In this document: positions 8,900-18,228 of the stretch, piece after piece
How positions within the stretch are numbered: the first letter of the stretch is position 1
Layout: every line of letters begins with the position of its first letter
Assembly (NCBI GenBank): GCA_017936765.1
Contig: JAGBEX010000014.1
Location: 496,001 to 560,000 of the forward strand
Origin: Clostridia bacterium
GTDB lineage: Bacteria > Bacillota > Clostridia > Christensenellales > Aristaeellaceae
Length of the DNA: 64,000 nt
Direction of reading: 5' to 3'
Translations under genes and position numbers: made by a program
Notes under the pieces: generated by a model
Database searches by the model: none
Seen by the model: the letters and a program-made list of their open reading frames with translations, nothing else
What the model was told of the DNA's origin: nothing

Positions 8900-10258
8900 T
8901 TAACCGATCATGATCTTCTCTTCCGGATATTTGATCTTGTTCTGTCCCTTTTCCATTTTGCTTGCCAGCGCCATGGCCATGGTCAGCGGCCCTACGCGGC
9001 CAAAGAACATCATGGGGATCAGGATCACCTGGCTGGCACGGCTCAGCGTTGGCGTACCCAGCGAGCTTACGCCCACCGTAGCCATGGCGCTGGTGGTCTC
9101 AAACAGGATATCGCTCATGGCCGCTCCCTTTTCCAGCAGGGTCAGCCCCATGGTGCCGCACAAAAGCACGATCAGCGTGATAAACAGGATCGCCACCGCC
9201 CGGCGCATCAAGTCCGTGGGAAGGCGCTTGCCAAACACATTCACGTTCTCCTGGCCCTTCACCACGCTGAACACGATCAGCAGCAGCACGCTGATGGTGG
9301 TGGTCTTCACACCGCCGCCGGTAGAGGCAGGCGATGCGCCGATGAACATCAACAGCACACTCATCAGCTTGGAGGCGTCCGTCATGCCCGCCAGATCCAC
9401 CGAATTAAAGCCAGCCGTGCGCATGGTGACGCTCTGGAAGAACGCCCCCAGTAGCTTGGTACCGGCATGAGCCTCTTCCACCGCCAGCGTGGCAGGATTG
9501 TTCCACTCCACCAGCGCGTAGAACAGCGTACCCACCGCCAAAAGCCCGGCGGAGACCGTCAGCACAATTTTGGCATGGAGGGAAAGCCCCCTCCATTTGC
9601 CCTTGTGCTGAACCACTTCCATCATCACCGCGAAGCCCAATCCACCCAGGGTGATCAGCATGGCTATGGTAAGCAGCACCAGCGGATCGTTCCAGTAGCC
9701 CGTCAGGCTGGCATAGCCGCCCATCAGGTCGAAACCCGCATTGCAGAAAGCACTCACCGAGTGGAACAGGCTGAAGAACAGTCCCTTCCCCCAGCCATAA
9801 GCAGGCACGAAGCGCACCGCCAGCAGCATAGCGCCCAGCAGCTCGATGCCCACCGTCAGCAGGGATATCCACCCTGCCAGCCTGGGCAAGCCTGTCATCG
9901 TGGAGGCGTTCATGGAGTCCCGGATCAGCAGCCTGTTTTGCAGGGTGATTCGCCGTCCCATGGCCATCATGGCCAGGGTAGCAAACAGCATAAAGCCAAG
10001 GCCGCCCAGCTGGATCAGCGCCAGCAGCACCACCTGACCAAAGAGCGAAAAGGTGGTTCCCGTATCCACCACGATCAGCCCCGTGACACACACAGCCGAT
10101 GTAGCGGTAAACATTCCCTCAAACAGGCCGATGCTCTTGCCCGAAACCGCAGCAATGGGCAACGCCAGCAGGATGCCGCCTACAAGAATCAGCGCAAGAA
10201 AGCCACAGGCCAGCACCCGTTCCGGGTGCATTTGCCGCCTCTGTCCCGGATCTGCCAT
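8900..10258 (-). CDS. ktrB: Potassium uptake channel KtrB/TrkH
   Basis: A 452-residue membrane protein with four repeated M1-P-M2 units. Selectivity-loop sequences are visible as TSAVCVTGL, SVSAFCNAGF, TMRTAGFNS and TSAMATVGVSS. It imports K+ (with Na+) together with KtrA encoded just downstream. ATG 10258 is chosen because GGGGGAG ends 6 bases ahead; an in-frame ATG 27 bases upstream lacks a site. Its own promoter lies in the 55-base gap after spoIIE. Confidence 0.92.
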   Translation of the reverse strand: MADPGQRRQMHPERVLACGFLALILVGGILLALPIAAVSGKSIGLFEGMFTATSAVCVTGLIVVDTGTTFSLFGQVVLLALIQLGGLGFMLFATLAMMAMGRRITLQNRLLIRDSMNASTMTGLPRLAGWISLLTVGIELLGAMLLAVRFVPAYGWGKGLFFSLFHSVSAFCNAGFDLMGGYASLTGYWNDPLVLLTIAMLITLGGLGFAVMMEVVQHKGKWRGLSLHAKIVLTVSAGLLAVGTLFYALVEWNNPATLAVEEAHAGTKLLGAFFQSVTMRTAGFNSVDLAGMTDASKLMSVLLMFIGASPASTGGGVKTTTISVLLLIVFSVVKGQENVNVFGKRLPTDLMRRAVAILFITLIVLLCGTMGLTLLEKGAAMSDILFETTSAMATVGVSSLGTPTLSRASQVILIPMMFFGRVGPLTMAMALASKMEKGQNKIKYPEEKIMIG

Positions 10259-10283
10259 TCGCATCTCCCCCTCTCTTTGGTAC

Positions 10284-10312
10284 ATTATACTGCATTTTTC
10301 TTTCCCTGTAAA
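10284..10312 (-). promoter_or_regulatory. Promoter of the ktrB-ktrA-hydrolase operon
   Basis: On the minus strand, TTTACA (10307-10312) and TATAAT (10284-10289) with a 17-base spacer, just beyond the spoIIE stop codon. Confidence 0.7.
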
Positions 10313-10313
10313 C

Positions 10314-12620
10314 TTATGCCGTTTTGCTCATCCGCAGCACCACCACGGACATATCATCCTTCCTGCCGCCCTGCGCCTCTCTGGCCATGCGCAGCAACCG
10401 GTCTGCGGCAGCCTGGGCGCTGGGTTCGCTCGTGGCATCGCGGATGGCATCATCCAGCTCCGCTTTGCTGGCGAAGGCATCCTCCACACCATCGGTCATC
10501 AGAACCAGCTCATCGCCAGCGTGCAGGCGCAGCATACAGGTGCGGGAGTCCACCGATTCCAGTATACCCAGGGGCAGGGCGTCCCCCGTCAGCTCCGTCA
10601 TGCTGCGCCCCCGCAGCAGCCGCGAGGCCGCCGCCCCCAGCTTGTCCAGCGTAGCCTGGCCCGTCCACAGGTCGATGGTCACCAGGTCCACCGTGGAGAA
10701 TCTCTCCCCCCTGCTGGCCAGGAGCATCATGCCGTTCACCGCCGTCAATGTCTGGGCGCGGGTGTAGCCAGCCTCCAGGCACAATCGCAGCAGCGTCACC
10801 GTCTGCCCGGATTCCTGCCGTGCCAGCGCGCCATGCCCCATGCCGTCGGACAGCGCTGCCAGATAGCGCCCATCTGCCAGCTGCCCCAGCCAGTAGGTAT
10901 CGCCGTTCTCCCGGCTGCCATCCACACCACAGGCCGCCATGCCGGATTCCACCGCCCACAGGGGCGTTTCTGTCAGCAGCACACGCGCCTCTTCCACCTT
11001 GGCCACATCCATGGGAATATCCAGCACCTGCGCCGCGATCTCCCGCAGCTCCTGCGCCTGCGCATCCGCCTCCAGGCTGCGATGCAGCTCAAATGCGGCC
11101 TGCGCGTGTCCCTGCACGCGCCTGGCATAGACCAATGTAGCCGGGAACGCCAGCTCCGACAACCGCTTCCGCAGCTGCTTGGCCGAAACGCCGTCCCACC
11201 AGCTCTCCCCGGAGGAAAGCTGGGCAAACCGCCGCGCTGCGCCTGCCATAGCCTCCATGTGAGTCACCAGCATATCCCGCTGATAGCACGCCTTCTGGAT
11301 CTGCCGTGCCTTCACGGTCTCCGCCTGGCGCATTTCCTCCATGCCCTGCCACAATTGATACAGCCGCCCGCAGCCCAGTCCCCGCAGCTTGTCCAGGGCC
11401 TGGCTCCAGGCTTCCTCGTCCTGCTGCCGGTCCGCCCACACCGCTTCAGCCTGATGCACCGCCTTCTCCGTCAGCATACAGGGGCATTCTTCCTCTTCCT
11501 GGCAACCGGCGCACAGATGCTCCTTCCACCAGGCGCCATCCCGCTTTTCTTCGCCCTCCACAGGCGATGGCACCGCCCGCGCCATGGCCTCCACCACCTT
11601 CTCCCAGCTGGCCAGGGCCGAGGCAGCATAGGCGTCCCCTGCCGAGGGACGCTCCGCCACAAAGCGCCGGAACAGCGCCTGCACGGCCTCCGCAGGCGTT
11701 CTGCCCAGCAGGATCATCACCGCCGATGCCCCCAGCACCGCCCACAGGCTGCCCTGCGCCGCCGTGCCGGAGAGCAGCATGGTCAGCGCGCTGCCCAGGG
11801 CAAAGCATACGCAGGTGAGCCACCGCCGCCCCAGGCTTTGCACCATGCCGCCCAGAAAGCCGCCCACCCCCAGCGCCACGCTGAGGTTCACCGGCAGGCC
11901 CTGCAACGCCAGCACCAGCCCGGAAGCCATGCCTGTCACCGCCCCGGCAGCCACACCCAGATACAGTCCCATACACAGCGTGATCCACGCCGCTCCCAGC
12001 ACGCCAAGGTTCAGCCCGAACAGCAGCATTCGCCCGCCGCCGCACAGTAGCATCCCCACCGTGTATCCCAGGGCGACCCGCGCCTCCATGCCGTCCATAG
12101 GCTTGCCGCTTTGCAGAGATCGCAGGCCACGCAGCATCACCGGGGCGGAAAGCGCGCTCACCGCCACGCAGGCAATGCCCCGCAGCCCGTCCGCAGCCGT
12201 ACCGGTGAAGATCCCCAGCACCGCCGTGGGCAAAAGGGACAGCGCCGTCCAGCCCATCATCGCCCAGGCCCCCCGCCGAAAGATCACCAGCGGTGCCAGC
12301 AGCATCACACCCAGCGTCAGCAGCAGCTCCAGGCGCAGGGGCAAGCCCCACACCAGCCGCATCACCAGCGCCAGCACCCAGCCGCCCGCCGGCCACAAAA
12401 GACTTTCCCCCATCACCGCCAGCGCCGCCATCCACGCCGCCTGCAGGCCGGAGGGAATCCCCATCACGTCCGCAAAGCTTAAGAAGAAGCCCGGCAGCAT
12501 CTGCCCGGCAATGCCCAGCACCCGCAGCGCTGTTTCCTGCGCCTTGCGCATCCGCTCCCCCGGCATCCACCGATCCACGCTGCGCTTCTTCGTCCGTACA
12601 ATGGCCTGCGTTTCGCTCAT
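10314..12620 (-). CDS. spoIIE: Stage II sporulation protein E (serine phosphatase)
   Basis: A 768-residue protein with about ten N-terminal membrane helices (to about residue 310), a central regulatory region and a C-terminal PP2C phosphatase. SDGMGHG lies at 591-597, MTDGVED near 708 and KDDMS near 754, the expected metal-ligand motifs. In Bacillus, SpoIIE dephosphorylates SpoIIAA to activate sigma-F in the forespore and works at the asymmetric septum. ATG 12620 is preferred to two upstream ATGs on ribosome-site spacing (AGGAAGG). The gene is strong evidence that the host can sporulate. Confidence 0.93.
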   Translation of the reverse strand: MSETQAIVRTKKRSVDRWMPGERMRKAQETALRVLGIAGQMLPGFFLSFADVMGIPSGLQAAWMAALAVMGESLLWPAGGWVLALVMRLVWGLPLRLELLLTLGVMLLAPLVIFRRGAWAMMGWTALSLLPTAVLGIFTGTAADGLRGIACVAVSALSAPVMLRGLRSLQSGKPMDGMEARVALGYTVGMLLCGGGRMLLFGLNLGVLGAAWITLCMGLYLGVAAGAVTGMASGLVLALQGLPVNLSVALGVGGFLGGMVQSLGRRWLTCVCFALGSALTMLLSGTAAQGSLWAVLGASAVMILLGRTPAEAVQALFRRFVAERPSAGDAYAASALASWEKVVEAMARAVPSPVEGEEKRDGAWWKEHLCAGCQEEEECPCMLTEKAVHQAEAVWADRQQDEEAWSQALDKLRGLGCGRLYQLWQGMEEMRQAETVKARQIQKACYQRDMLVTHMEAMAGAARRFAQLSSGESWWDGVSAKQLRKRLSELAFPATLVYARRVQGHAQAAFELHRSLEADAQAQELREIAAQVLDIPMDVAKVEEARVLLTETPLWAVESGMAACGVDGSRENGDTYWLGQLADGRYLAALSDGMGHGALARQESGQTVTLLRLCLEAGYTRAQTLTAVNGMMLLASRGERFSTVDLVTIDLWTGQATLDKLGAAASRLLRGRSMTELTGDALPLGILESVDSRTCMLRLHAGDELVLMTDGVEDAFASKAELDDAIRDATSEPSAQAAADRLLRMAREAQGGRKDDMSVVVLRMSKTA

Positions 12621-12673
12621 GCCTGTCCACATCCTTCCTTTGGACAAGCATACGCCCCGCCGCCGCGTCCCGC

Positions 12674-12702
12674 TGTCGAATGGCCGCGCAGCTTTTGTCG
12701 CA
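12674..12702 (+). promoter_or_regulatory. Possible Spo0A boxes upstream of spoIIE
   Basis: TGTCGAA (12674-12680) matches the Spo0A box exactly and TGTCGCA (12696-12702) matches with one change. They are 22 bases apart, about two helical turns, and 54 bases or more ahead of the spoIIE start. spoIIE is Spo0A-activated in Bacillus; use here is inference. Confidence 0.4.
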
Positions 12703-12706
12703 CCAC

Positions 12707-12733
12707 AAAAGGCGCCCGGTCACACCGAGCGCC
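12707..12733 (-). terminator. Terminator of the copper operon
   Basis: On the minus strand the copA stop codon is followed by a GGCGC-rich hairpin (12711-12733, 9-bp stem, 5-base loop) and TTTT. Confidence 0.7.
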
Positions 12734-12738
12734 TCACC

Positions 12739-15240
12739 TTATTCGATTTTCAGCACCGGGTAGTCCTCTTCCTCCACGGCAGCCTTCAGCACGCTGTCGT
12801 CCACCTTGGCGGTGAGGGTCACCACGCAGGTGCCAGCTTCAAAGCTGGGTTCCGCGCTGGCCACCTGGGGCAGCGCCTCCAGCGCCTTGCGCACCCGCTT
12901 CTCGCAATGGGGACACATCATCCCCTCAATGGTCATGGTGCGGATGATGGTCTTGCGCTGCTTGCCGCGCCGCTTGTGGTCGTGCTTGGAGCTGTGCAGG
13001 TCAAAGAAGTTCAGCCGCAGGGCGTTGCTCACCACACAGAAGCTCGACAAGCTCATGGCCGCCGCGCCGAACATGGGGTTCAGCTTCCACCCAAGCAGGC
13101 CAATGAACACGCCCGCCGCCAGCGGAATACCGATGCTGTTGTAGAAGAACGCCCAGAACAAATTCTGATGGATGTTCTTCAGCGTGGCTCGGCTCAGCCG
13201 GATGGCCGCAGGCACGTCCCGCAGGCTGCTGTTCATCAGCACCACGTCCGCGGCATCGATGGCAATGTCCGTGCCTGCGCCAATGGCAATGCCAATATCT
13301 GCACGGGTCAGGGCGGGGGCATCGTTGATGCCGTCGCCCACCATGGCCACCTTACCCTTGGCCTTCAACTCGCGGATGACCTTCTCCTTGCCCTCCGGCA
13401 GCACTCCGGCAATGACCTGATCCACGCCCGCCTGTTTGCCCACGGCCTCGGCGGTTCGCTGGTTGTCGCCGGTGAGCATCACCACGCGGATGCCCATGTT
13501 CTTCAGCTGACGGATGGCCTCCGGGCTGTCCGTCTTCAGGGTGTCCGCCACGGCGATCACGCCCAGCAGCTTGCCATTCCTGGCGAAGTACAGGGGCGTT
13601 TTGCCCTCGCCCGCCAAGACATCTGCTTGGTCGCGGACGTCGTCGCTCACATCCGACTGCTGGCTGATGTAATTCAGATTGCCGCCGTGCAGGCTCTCGC
13701 CATCCAGCATGGCAGCCAGCCCGTTGCCCGGCAACGCCTCAAAGTCCGCTACCTCTGCCGCCTGAATGCCGCTCTCCTGGGCATACAGCATCACCGCCTT
13801 GGCCAGGGGATGCTCGCTGCGTGCCTCCAGGGCAGCGGCGGCGTTCAGCAGGGTGGAGGCATCCACCCCATCAGCAGGCAGGATGTCCGTCACCCTGGGT
13901 TCGCCCTGGGTGATGGTGCCGGTCTTGTCCAGCGCCACGATCTCCGTTTTGCCGGTCTCCTCCAGGGACACAGCCGTTTTGAACAGGATGCCGTTCTTCG
14001 CGCCCATGCCATTGCCCACCATGATGGCCACCGGCGTGGCCAGGCCCAGCGCACAGGGGCAGCTGATCACCAGCACGGAGATGCCCCGCGCCAGCGCATT
14101 GCCGAAGGTCTCGCCCAGCAGCAGCCACACGATGGTGGTCACCACCGCAATGCTGATCACCGCCGGAACGAATACGCCGCTGACCTTGTCCGCCACCTTG
14201 GCAATGGGTGCCTTGGTGGCTGCCGCATCGCTGACCATCTTGATGATCTGGCTCAGGGTGGTGTCCTGTCCCACGCGGGTGGCGCGGCAGCGGACGTAAC
14301 CAGACTGGTTCACCGTGGCTGCGGAAACCTGGTCGCCCTCTGCCTTGTCTACAGGAATACTCTCGCCGGTCAGCGCGGATTCATTCACCGCCGTGTGACC
14401 TTCCAATATCACGCCGTCCACCGGGATATTCTCACCCGGCCGCACCACAAAGATATCCCCCACCTGCACCTGCTCGATGCCCACGGTCTGCTCCGCGCCG
14501 TCCACCAGCAGGGTGGCAGTTTTGGGGGCCAGCTTCATCAGGCTTTTCAGCGCATCGGTGGTCTTGCCCTTGGAGCGTGCCTCCAGCATCTTGCCCACGG
14601 TGATCAGCGTAAGGATCATGGCTGCGGATTCAAAGTAGAACTCGTGCAGATAGTGCGCCGCATGTTCCATGTTGCCCAGCGCCTGGGCATCCGCCATGGC
14701 GAAAAGCGCATACGTGCTGTATAGGAAGGACGCCGCCGAGCCCAGCGCCACCAGGGTATCCATGTTGGGGGCGCGGTGCCACAGGCTCTTGAAGCCGCTG
14801 ATGAAGAACTTCTGGTTGATGACCATCACAATGCCCGTCAGCAGCAGCTGGATCAGGCCGATAGCCACCGGGTTGCGGCTCAGCACCAGGGGCAGCGGCC
14901 ACCCCCACATCACATGCCCCATGGACACGTACATCAGCACCAGCAAAAAGCCCAGCGACCAGCACAGCCGCCGCTTGAGGATGGGCGTTTCCTTGTCTGC
15001 CAGGGCGTCCTCGTCCGTGGTGGTGGACTGTGCCTGGGCCGCCCCCTTCACCGAGGCACCGTAGCCCGCTTCCTCCACCGCGCGGATGATATCGCTCTCG
15101 CTGGCGCTGCCCTCCACGCCCATGGAGTTGGTCAGCAGGCTCACCGAGCAGCTGTCCACACCCGCCACCTTGTTCACGGCCTTTTCCACACGAGCCACGC
15201 AGGCCGCGCAGCTCATGCCCGTTACATTATATTGCTTCAT
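12739..15240 (-). CDS. copA: Copper-exporting P1B-type ATPase with an extra C-terminal HMA domain
   Basis: An 833-residue membrane pump that exports Cu(I) using ATP. An N-terminal heavy-metal domain has GMSCAAC (residues 8-14). The eight-helix core carries TGES, the CPC metal site (394-396), DKTGT phosphorylation loop (438-442) and GDGINDAP. After the last helix a His/Lys-rich linker leads to a second heavy-metal domain (GMMCPHC) at about residue 765, which resembles a fused CopZ chaperone. ATG 15240 has GAGG 8 bases ahead. It starts 10 bases after csoR and shares its operator. Confidence 0.94.
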   Translation of the reverse strand: MKQYNVTGMSCAACVARVEKAVNKVAGVDSCSVSLLTNSMGVEGSASESDIIRAVEEAGYGASVKGAAQAQSTTTDEDALADKETPILKRRLCWSLGFLLVLMYVSMGHVMWGWPLPLVLSRNPVAIGLIQLLLTGIVMVINQKFFISGFKSLWHRAPNMDTLVALGSAASFLYSTYALFAMADAQALGNMEHAAHYLHEFYFESAAMILTLITVGKMLEARSKGKTTDALKSLMKLAPKTATLLVDGAEQTVGIEQVQVGDIFVVRPGENIPVDGVILEGHTAVNESALTGESIPVDKAEGDQVSAATVNQSGYVRCRATRVGQDTTLSQIIKMVSDAAATKAPIAKVADKVSGVFVPAVISIAVVTTIVWLLLGETFGNALARGISVLVISCPCALGLATPVAIMVGNGMGAKNGILFKTAVSLEETGKTEIVALDKTGTITQGEPRVTDILPADGVDASTLLNAAAALEARSEHPLAKAVMLYAQESGIQAAEVADFEALPGNGLAAMLDGESLHGGNLNYISQQSDVSDDVRDQADVLAGEGKTPLYFARNGKLLGVIAVADTLKTDSPEAIRQLKNMGIRVVMLTGDNQRTAEAVGKQAGVDQVIAGVLPEGKEKVIRELKAKGKVAMVGDGINDAPALTRADIGIAIGAGTDIAIDAADVVLMNSSLRDVPAAIRLSRATLKNIHQNLFWAFFYNSIGIPLAAGVFIGLLGWKLNPMFGAAAMSLSSFCVVSNALRLNFFDLHSSKHDHKRRGKQRKTIIRTMTIEGMMCPHCEKRVRKALEALPQVASAEPSFEAGTCVVTLTAKVDDSVLKAAVEEEDYPVLKIE

Positions 15241-15250
15241 GCAAAGCACC

Positions 15251-15541
15251 TCACTTCATCAACCGTTGAATGGTCTGCACCAGTTCATCGATGGTCTCAT
15301 CCTTGCCCTGGCGAATGTCCTCCGCCACGCAGGTGTGAATATGATCCGCCAGCAGCTCCCGGCTGAAGGCGTTCAGCGCCGCCTGGGCAGCCGCTACCTG
15401 GTTGAGGATATCCACGCAGTACGCGCTCCCCTCCACCATGCCGCGAATGCCCCGGATCTGCCCCTCCACACGGTTCAGGCGGTGGATCAGCGCCTTGTAT
15501 TCCTCCGGCGTGCGTTCCTTGGTCTTATGGCAGCAATCCAT
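15251..15541 (-). CDS. csoR: CsoR-family copper-sensing repressor
   Basis: A 96-residue helical DNA-binding protein (DUF156). [18 protein letters not shown] is the family signature. The Cu(I) ligands Cys-His-Cys are present: Cys in SAYCVDI and the His-x3-Cys pair in DHIHTC. Cu(I) binding releases the protein from DNA, so it should repress its own operon with copA. ATG 15541 is supported by AGGAGG at 15549-15554. An extra N-terminal DCCHK may also bind metal. Confidence 0.93.
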   Translation of the reverse strand: MDCCHKTKERTPEEYKALIHRLNRVEGQIRGIRGMVEGSAYCVDILNQVAAAQAALNAFSRELLADHIHTCVAEDIRQGKDETIDELVQTIQRLMK

Positions 15542-15557
15542 GGCTGCACCTCCTCGC

Positions 15558-15578
15558 ATATACCCCCATGGGGTATAT
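15558..15578. promoter_or_regulatory. CsoR operator
   Basis: A perfect palindrome, ATATACCCC, centre CAT, GGGGTATAT. It matches the known GC-flanked CsoR operator type (TACCCC...GGGGTA) and lies directly downstream of the -10 box, where a repressor would block transcription. Confidence 0.82.
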
Positions 15579-15580
15579 TG

Positions 15581-15609
15581 ATCATACACCATTTCCCCTT
15601 GAATGTCAA
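15581..15609 (-). promoter_or_regulatory. Promoter of the csoR-copA operon
   Basis: On the minus strand, TTGACA (15604-15609) and TATGAT (15581-15586), 17-base spacer. The operator begins 2 bases further downstream. Confidence 0.8.
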
Positions 15610-15610
15610 T

Positions 15611-15638
15611 GAAAAAAGGAGCCGCAACGCGACTCCTT
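15611..15638 (-). terminator. Terminator of the vanY gene cluster
   Basis: On the minus strand AAGGAGTCGC, loop GTT, GCGGCTCCTT, then TTTT, beginning at the stop codon of the last vanY paralogue. Confidence 0.8.
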
Positions 15639-16488
15639 AATCATTCTCTGCTGACACCTGAATGAAATCCTTCACCAGGCTCTTTCTGCCGCCATCGGCC
15701 AGAAACTGGTCAATGGCCGCCTGCAGCTGCACATGGAATTCCTCCAGGCACAAGCCGTTTTCCATGATGTAGGTGGCCACCGGCACACCCACATAGCGCA
15801 GGTGCCAGGGTTCAAAGTTGATCTCGGTGATCTCCACCTTATCCTCCGGATACCGAAGGATGAAGCCATACCGGGCGCAGTTGGCAGCCATCCATTGGCA
15901 GCCTTCCGTGGTCGCCATCTTGGGAACCATACCCTTGTCCAGCCAGTTGCCGGGCAGAATGTCGCAGCCCAGCCCGGTCTGATGGTCGCTGGCACCGGCC
16001 TTGGCCACATTGCCCATGTCCTTGCCGTTGTTCTGCTGCAGGCGGTTGTAATACATGGTGGCCTGGGTCTGATAGGAGCGATAGGCGCTCTTCAGGTGCA
16101 GGGAGATGCCCTCATCCAGGGCGTCCTCCAGCATGGTCACCAGCGCCTCGGCGCATTCCGCCCGCAGCTTCATGGTGCTGCTGGAGGCCTTCTTCACGCC
16201 GCCATTGGTGTTGTTGCCTTCCTTGTCCTGTTTGCGGGTCTTCATCACCACCAGGTCATCCGGCACGTAGTCCGCGGGCAGGAACATATGCTTGTTTGCC
16301 AGGCGCACCAGCTCGGGATCCATCTCACTCAGGTCGATGGGGAAATTCCACGCCACATCGTCGTAGATGATCTCCTCAAAGAAGATCCCTGCCGTGTCCT
16401 CGATGGTGATCTCATGATCCTCTGCCCCGGCGGGCAGCGTCATTAACAGCAGCAACGCTAACAGCGCTGCCAGGGGTTTCCTTTTCAA
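15637..16488 (-). CDS. D,D-carboxypeptidase, VanY family (third of three tandem paralogues)
   Basis: A 283-residue secreted peptidase with signal peptide at residues 1-22. The metal motif SDHQTGLGCD gives the His and Asp ligands, and EPWHLRYVG gives the catalytic Glu and third His, so it should be active. It would remove the terminal D-Ala from peptidoglycan stem peptides outside the membrane. It lies 18 bases after the degenerate middle paralogue; the array reads as one operon starting at 18129. No vanR/S/H/A genes are near, so a role in wall or spore cortex maturation is more likely than vancomycin resistance. Confidence 0.88.
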   Translation of the reverse strand: MKRKPLAALLALLLLMTLPAGAEDHEITIEDTAGIFFEEIIYDDVAWNFPIDLSEMDPELVRLANKHMFLPADYVPDDLVVMKTRKQDKEGNNTNGGVKKASSSTMKLRAECAEALVTMLEDALDEGISLHLKSAYRSYQTQATMYYNRLQQNNGKDMGNVAKAGASDHQTGLGCDILPGNWLDKGMVPKMATTEGCQWMAANCARYGFILRYPEDKVEITEINFEPWHLRYVGVPVATYIMENGLCLEEFHVQLQAAIDQFLADGGRKSLVKDFIQVSAEND

Positions 16489-16506
16489 AATGGTTCTGCT
16501 CCTTTG

Positions 16507-17382
16507 TTAAGGCTCAAGAAAGCTAAGCTCACAGTCGCCGTCAGGGCCAAACTCGTTCAGCGGGATCACCTGACCCGGCACATACACGGGTTCCGGCGTG
16601 GGGGCAGGCGTGGGTTCGGGGGTAGGCTCTGCGGTGGGTGCTGCCGTTGCCAGCGGCTTCCACTCGTCCTCATCGTCCACCACGGTCATGTTGTTCACCG
16701 CCATCAGGCCGACTTCGGGATCAACCAGCGCGTAGAATTCCTCCAGGCACAGGTCGTTGGCGCTCATGTAAGCCGCAGCCTCCACACCAACATAACGAAG
16801 GTGCCATGGTTCAGCATCCCAGCCAGTCACTTCCATTTTGCCAGCGGGATAGCGCTGCACAAAGCCATAGGTGCTGGCGTTCGTTGCCAGCCACTGGCCC
16901 GCATCGGTGTTGGCGAATTCCGCCGTCAGCGTTTTGGACTGCCAGGCCTCGTTCACCACCGTCACGGCCAGGCCGGTCTGATAGTCATTCTCGCCGGGCT
17001 TCTGCTCAGCCAAGCCGCGCTTGGACAGACGAGTATAACGAGCCGTCTCGTCCTTATAGGAGCGATAGCCCTGGCGCACATAGAGGATCACCTTTTCCTC
17101 CTCTGCCGCCGCGCACATGGTTTCCAGCGCCTTAGCCGCCTCGTCGCGAAGCTGAATGCTGGTAGAGGACACGGTGTACACACCCTTGATCTCGCTCACA
17201 CCATCGCGGCGGGAATGCAGCTTCACCAGATCCTCCGGCTCATAGTCCTCGGCCAGCGGCATTGCGCTGTTGGCCAGCACCAGCAAGGACTCATCCACCT
17301 CCGGCATGTCCTCTGCCAAAGCAGGCACAGCTGCCACCACCATTACCATCAGGATCGCTACGATCTTTCGCCATGCAGCCAC
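16507..17382 (-). CDS. VanY-like protein with altered metal-binding motif (second paralogue)
   Basis: A 291-residue secreted protein. GTG 17382 is the likely start: GGGGG lies 8 bases ahead and a signal peptide (RKIVAILMVMVVAAVPALA) follows. The VanY fold is intact up to DAEPWHLRYVG, but the site that reads SDHQTGLGCD in the next paralogue is NDYQTGLAVT here, so the zinc His and Asp are replaced by Tyr and Thr. Catalysis is therefore unlikely. It also has a C-terminal Pro-Thr-Glu linker (TPEPTPAPTPEP) and a short tail absent from its neighbours. A peptide-binding or regulatory role is inferred. Confidence 0.8.
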   Translation of the reverse strand: MAAWRKIVAILMVMVVAAVPALAEDMPEVDESLLVLANSAMPLAEDYEPEDLVKLHSRRDGVSEIKGVYTVSSTSIQLRDEAAKALETMCAAAEEEKVILYVRQGYRSYKDETARYTRLSKRGLAEQKPGENDYQTGLAVTVVNEAWQSKTLTAEFANTDAGQWLATNASTYGFVQRYPAGKMEVTGWDAEPWHLRYVGVEAAAYMSANDLCLEEFYALVDPEVGLMAVNNMTVVDDEDEWKPLATAAPTAEPTPEPTPAPTPEPVYVPGQVIPLNEFGPDGDCELSFLEP

Positions 17383-17410
17383 CTGGATAACCCCCAATGC
17401 TCCAAATTTG

Positions 17411-18094
17411 TTATTTATCTCCAATAATGATATCAAGAAGCTGCTCTTCGCGCAAGAGCAACATGAAACTTTCCAGGGGAATATTTTTCTCATGAATAGC
17501 CGCAGCCATTTCCTTGCCAACATATCGGATGTGCCACGGCTCGTAACCATAGCCGGTCACGTCCTCCCAGCCTTCGTCGTAGCGGAGGATGAAGCCATAT
17601 TTCCAGCAATTTTCCCTTATCCACTTGCCGCCGCCATATTTGGCAAAGGACTCGCTCAGATTGGTTTTGCCCTTCTGTCCTACATCCATGGCCAGACCCA
17701 GCTGATGCTCGCTGGCACCGGGGCGCGCCACATACCTGTCGGCCTTGGCCTTGGTTTTCACCCGCTTGAGCTTATTGCTGTAGATGGTGCTTTGCTTGCC
17801 ATAGCTGCGGTAACCGCTCACCGAGGTCAGGGTGATGTTGGCATCCTCCTTGCAGGCGGCGTACATTTCTTCCAGGGCAGCAGCGGCTTCTTCCCGCAAG
17901 GTTCGCACCTGTCCTTTCACCTCGGCCTGGCGCATCCTTTCGGGAATGTAGTATCTGCTCACCCGCCAGTCACGGTTGATCAGGAACATGGTGCCGTCGA
18001 TGTCATGCTGGGGCGCAGCAGCATCCAGCGGAGCCGAAACCATCATTGTGCCAGCCGCCGCCAGCGACAGCAGCGTTTGCCAGATCGAAGCCAC
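17411..18094 (-). CDS. D,D-carboxypeptidase, VanY family (first paralogue)
   Basis: A 227-residue secreted peptidase, start GTG 18094 with GGGGCGAGG ahead. The signal peptide covers about residues 1-26. SEHQLGLAMD and EPWHIRYVG supply all metal and catalytic residues. It opens the three-gene vanY operon and is 28 bases from the next gene. SVSGYRSY is the conserved substrate-side motif. Confidence 0.87.
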   Translation of the reverse strand: MASIWQTLLSLAAAGTMMVSAPLDAAAPQHDIDGTMFLINRDWRVSRYYIPERMRQAEVKGQVRTLREEAAAALEEMYAACKEDANITLTSVSGYRSYGKQSTIYSNKLKRVKTKAKADRYVARPGASEHQLGLAMDVGQKGKTNLSESFAKYGGGKWIRENCWKYGFILRYDEGWEDVTGYGYEPWHIRYVGKEMAAAIHEKNIPLESFMLLLREEQLLDIIIGDK

Positions 18095-18128
18095 ATTCCT
18101 CGCCCCTTTCTAAAACATACCAATATAT

Positions 18129-18156
18129 ATTATAGCGCGGATTTTCCGTGTTTCAA
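18129..18156 (-). promoter_or_regulatory. Promoter of the vanY operon
   Basis: On the minus strand, TTGAAA (18151-18156) and TATAAT (18129-18134), 16-base spacer. Confidence 0.65.
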
Positions 18157-18228
18157 GGCAAAACGGCAAATTTTACGAGATTGAAGCACCCATGGCCGGA
18201 CACAATAGCCGCGAGGAGGCGAATCAAT

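Noticed and set aside
10053..12050. Plus-strand frame of about 665 codons opposite ktrB and spoIIE
   Set aside because: Pro/His/Arg-rich translation with no motif; a shadow of the minus-strand genes.
11764..14724. Plus-strand frame of about 986 codons opposite spoIIE and copA
   Set aside because: It spans two well-identified minus-strand genes and their terminator, has no domain, and is explained by high GC content.
15637..18094. Glycopeptide resistance operon
   Set aside because: VanY paralogues and a distant VanZ are present, but no vanH, vanA/B ligase, vanX or vanRS genes.
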